Assembly (NCBI GenBank): GCA_020861205.1
Contig: JAJBSY010000210.1
Span: forward strand, 1 to 5,301
Reading direction: 5' to 3'
Origin: Deltaproteobacteria bacterium
Lineage (GTDB): Bacteria; Desulfobacterota; Desulfovibrionia; Desulfovibrionales; Desulfovibrionaceae
Length of the DNA stretch: 5,301 bases
The translations under genes were made by a program, and so were the position numbers. This document shows, in pieces, positions 4,865 to 5,301 of the stretch; the first letter of the stretch is position 1, and each line of letters begins with the position of its first letter. Under the pieces are notes generated by a model. That model worked only from the letters and a program-made list of their open reading frames with translations, was not told the DNA's origin and did not search any database.

Positions 4865-5301
4865 ATGACATCCGGAAATACCCGCGCCTATTCCCTGGCC
4901 GGCCGCGACGACGCGGCGAGGCAGGAATTCTGGGCCTGCCTCGCGCTGCGGGAGAGCCCGAATATCGGTATGCGCAGGATCGCCGCGCTGCTTTCACATT
5001 TCGGGTCCGCCTATGACGCGGTCCGGTCGGTGAATTCCTGGCGGGATGCCGGGGTCCCGGAACACTGCGCCGTTTCTTTTAAAAAGGAAACATGGCGGCA
5101 AAAGGCCGGGTTGGAGTGGGCCGCCGCCAAGGGGTCTCCTTGCGGCATCGTGCTGTGGGGCGACGCGGAGTACCCGTCCTGGCTGCGTTCCATCCCGGAT
5201 CCGCCCCCCTTTCTGTATTTTATCGGCGAGATCTCTTTACTCCAAACCCTGGCCGTGGCGGTTGTCGGTATGCGTTCATGCAGCGAGGAAGGGCTCAAAG
5301 C
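4865..5301 (+). CDS. dprA: DNA-processing protein DprA, N-terminal part (3' truncated by window)
   Basis: The first 145 residues of a DprA/Smf protein; the frame is open to the end of the window. DprA protects incoming single-stranded DNA and loads RecA on it during natural transformation, and it is also widespread in species not known to be competent. An N-terminal helical region (about 20-60, ALRESPNIGMRRIAALLSHF) resembles the SAM/HhH-like domain. It is followed by the family signature GDAEYPSWLRSIPDPPPFLY (99-118) and the first strand of the Rossmann fold, LAVAVVGMRSCSEEGLK (129-145). Most DprA proteins read VVG(T/S)R here, and this one has Met at 136. The ATG at 4865 comes 3 bp after the upstream TAA and has no clear Shine-Dalgarno, so translation probably depends on coupling to the lipoprotein gene. 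The C-terminal winged-helix-like domain and most of the Rossmann fold are beyond the window. Confidence 0.92.
   Translation, partial: MTSGNTRAYSLAGRDDAARQEFWACLALRESPNIGMRRIAALLSHFGSAYDAVRSVNSWRDAGVPEHCAVSFKKETWRQKAGLEWAAAKGSPCGIVLWGDAEYPSWLRSIPDPPPFLYFIGEISLLQTLAVAVVGMRSCSEEGLK

Overview
The window looks like ordinary chromosome from a GC-rich, strictly anaerobic, sulfate-reducer-type deltaproteobacterium, most likely Desulfovibrionaceae. This is inferred from protein style: an Fe-S/flavin electron-transfer pair of the Flox/AsrAB/sulfhydrogenase type, a stand-alone single-RRM protein, and a cpoB-like lipoprotein next to dprA. No database search was possible, so the lineage is tentative. No tRNA, rRNA, CRISPR array, IS element or phage gene was recognised.

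Left part (1-1605): the end of an electron-transfer operon. A 5'-truncated two-[4Fe-4S] protein overlaps by 8 bp a complete FAD/NAD(P)H oxidoreductase with a C-terminal [2Fe-2S] cysteine cluster. Together they form a module that passes electrons between NAD(P)H and a partner encoded upstream, outside the window. A strong intrinsic terminator closes the operon.

Middle (1606-2948): two single-gene units. The first is an 85-residue RRM protein with its own sigma70-type promoter, a leader of about 100 nt and its own terminator. The second is a 218-residue, cysteine-free protein of unknown function. It is preceded by a near-consensus sigma28 (FliA) promoter, which places it in the late flagellar/motility regulon although no flagellar gene is visible nearby. 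An 18-bp perfect hairpin flanked by A and T runs then serves as a shared terminator for this gene and the convergent gene.

Right part (2949-5301): an unrecognised polytopic membrane protein on the minus strand is divergent from a plus-strand pair. That pair is a CpoB/YbgF-like lipoprotein (coiled coil, Pro/Ser/Thr linker, TPR domain) followed 3 bp later by the 5' part of dprA, which runs off the window. An in-phase A_AAA_AAA heptamer with an immediate -1 stop lies at the linker/TPR boundary of the lipoprotein.

The strongest lead is the sigma28-driven orphan gene. Nothing in the window amounts to a clearly new multi-gene system.
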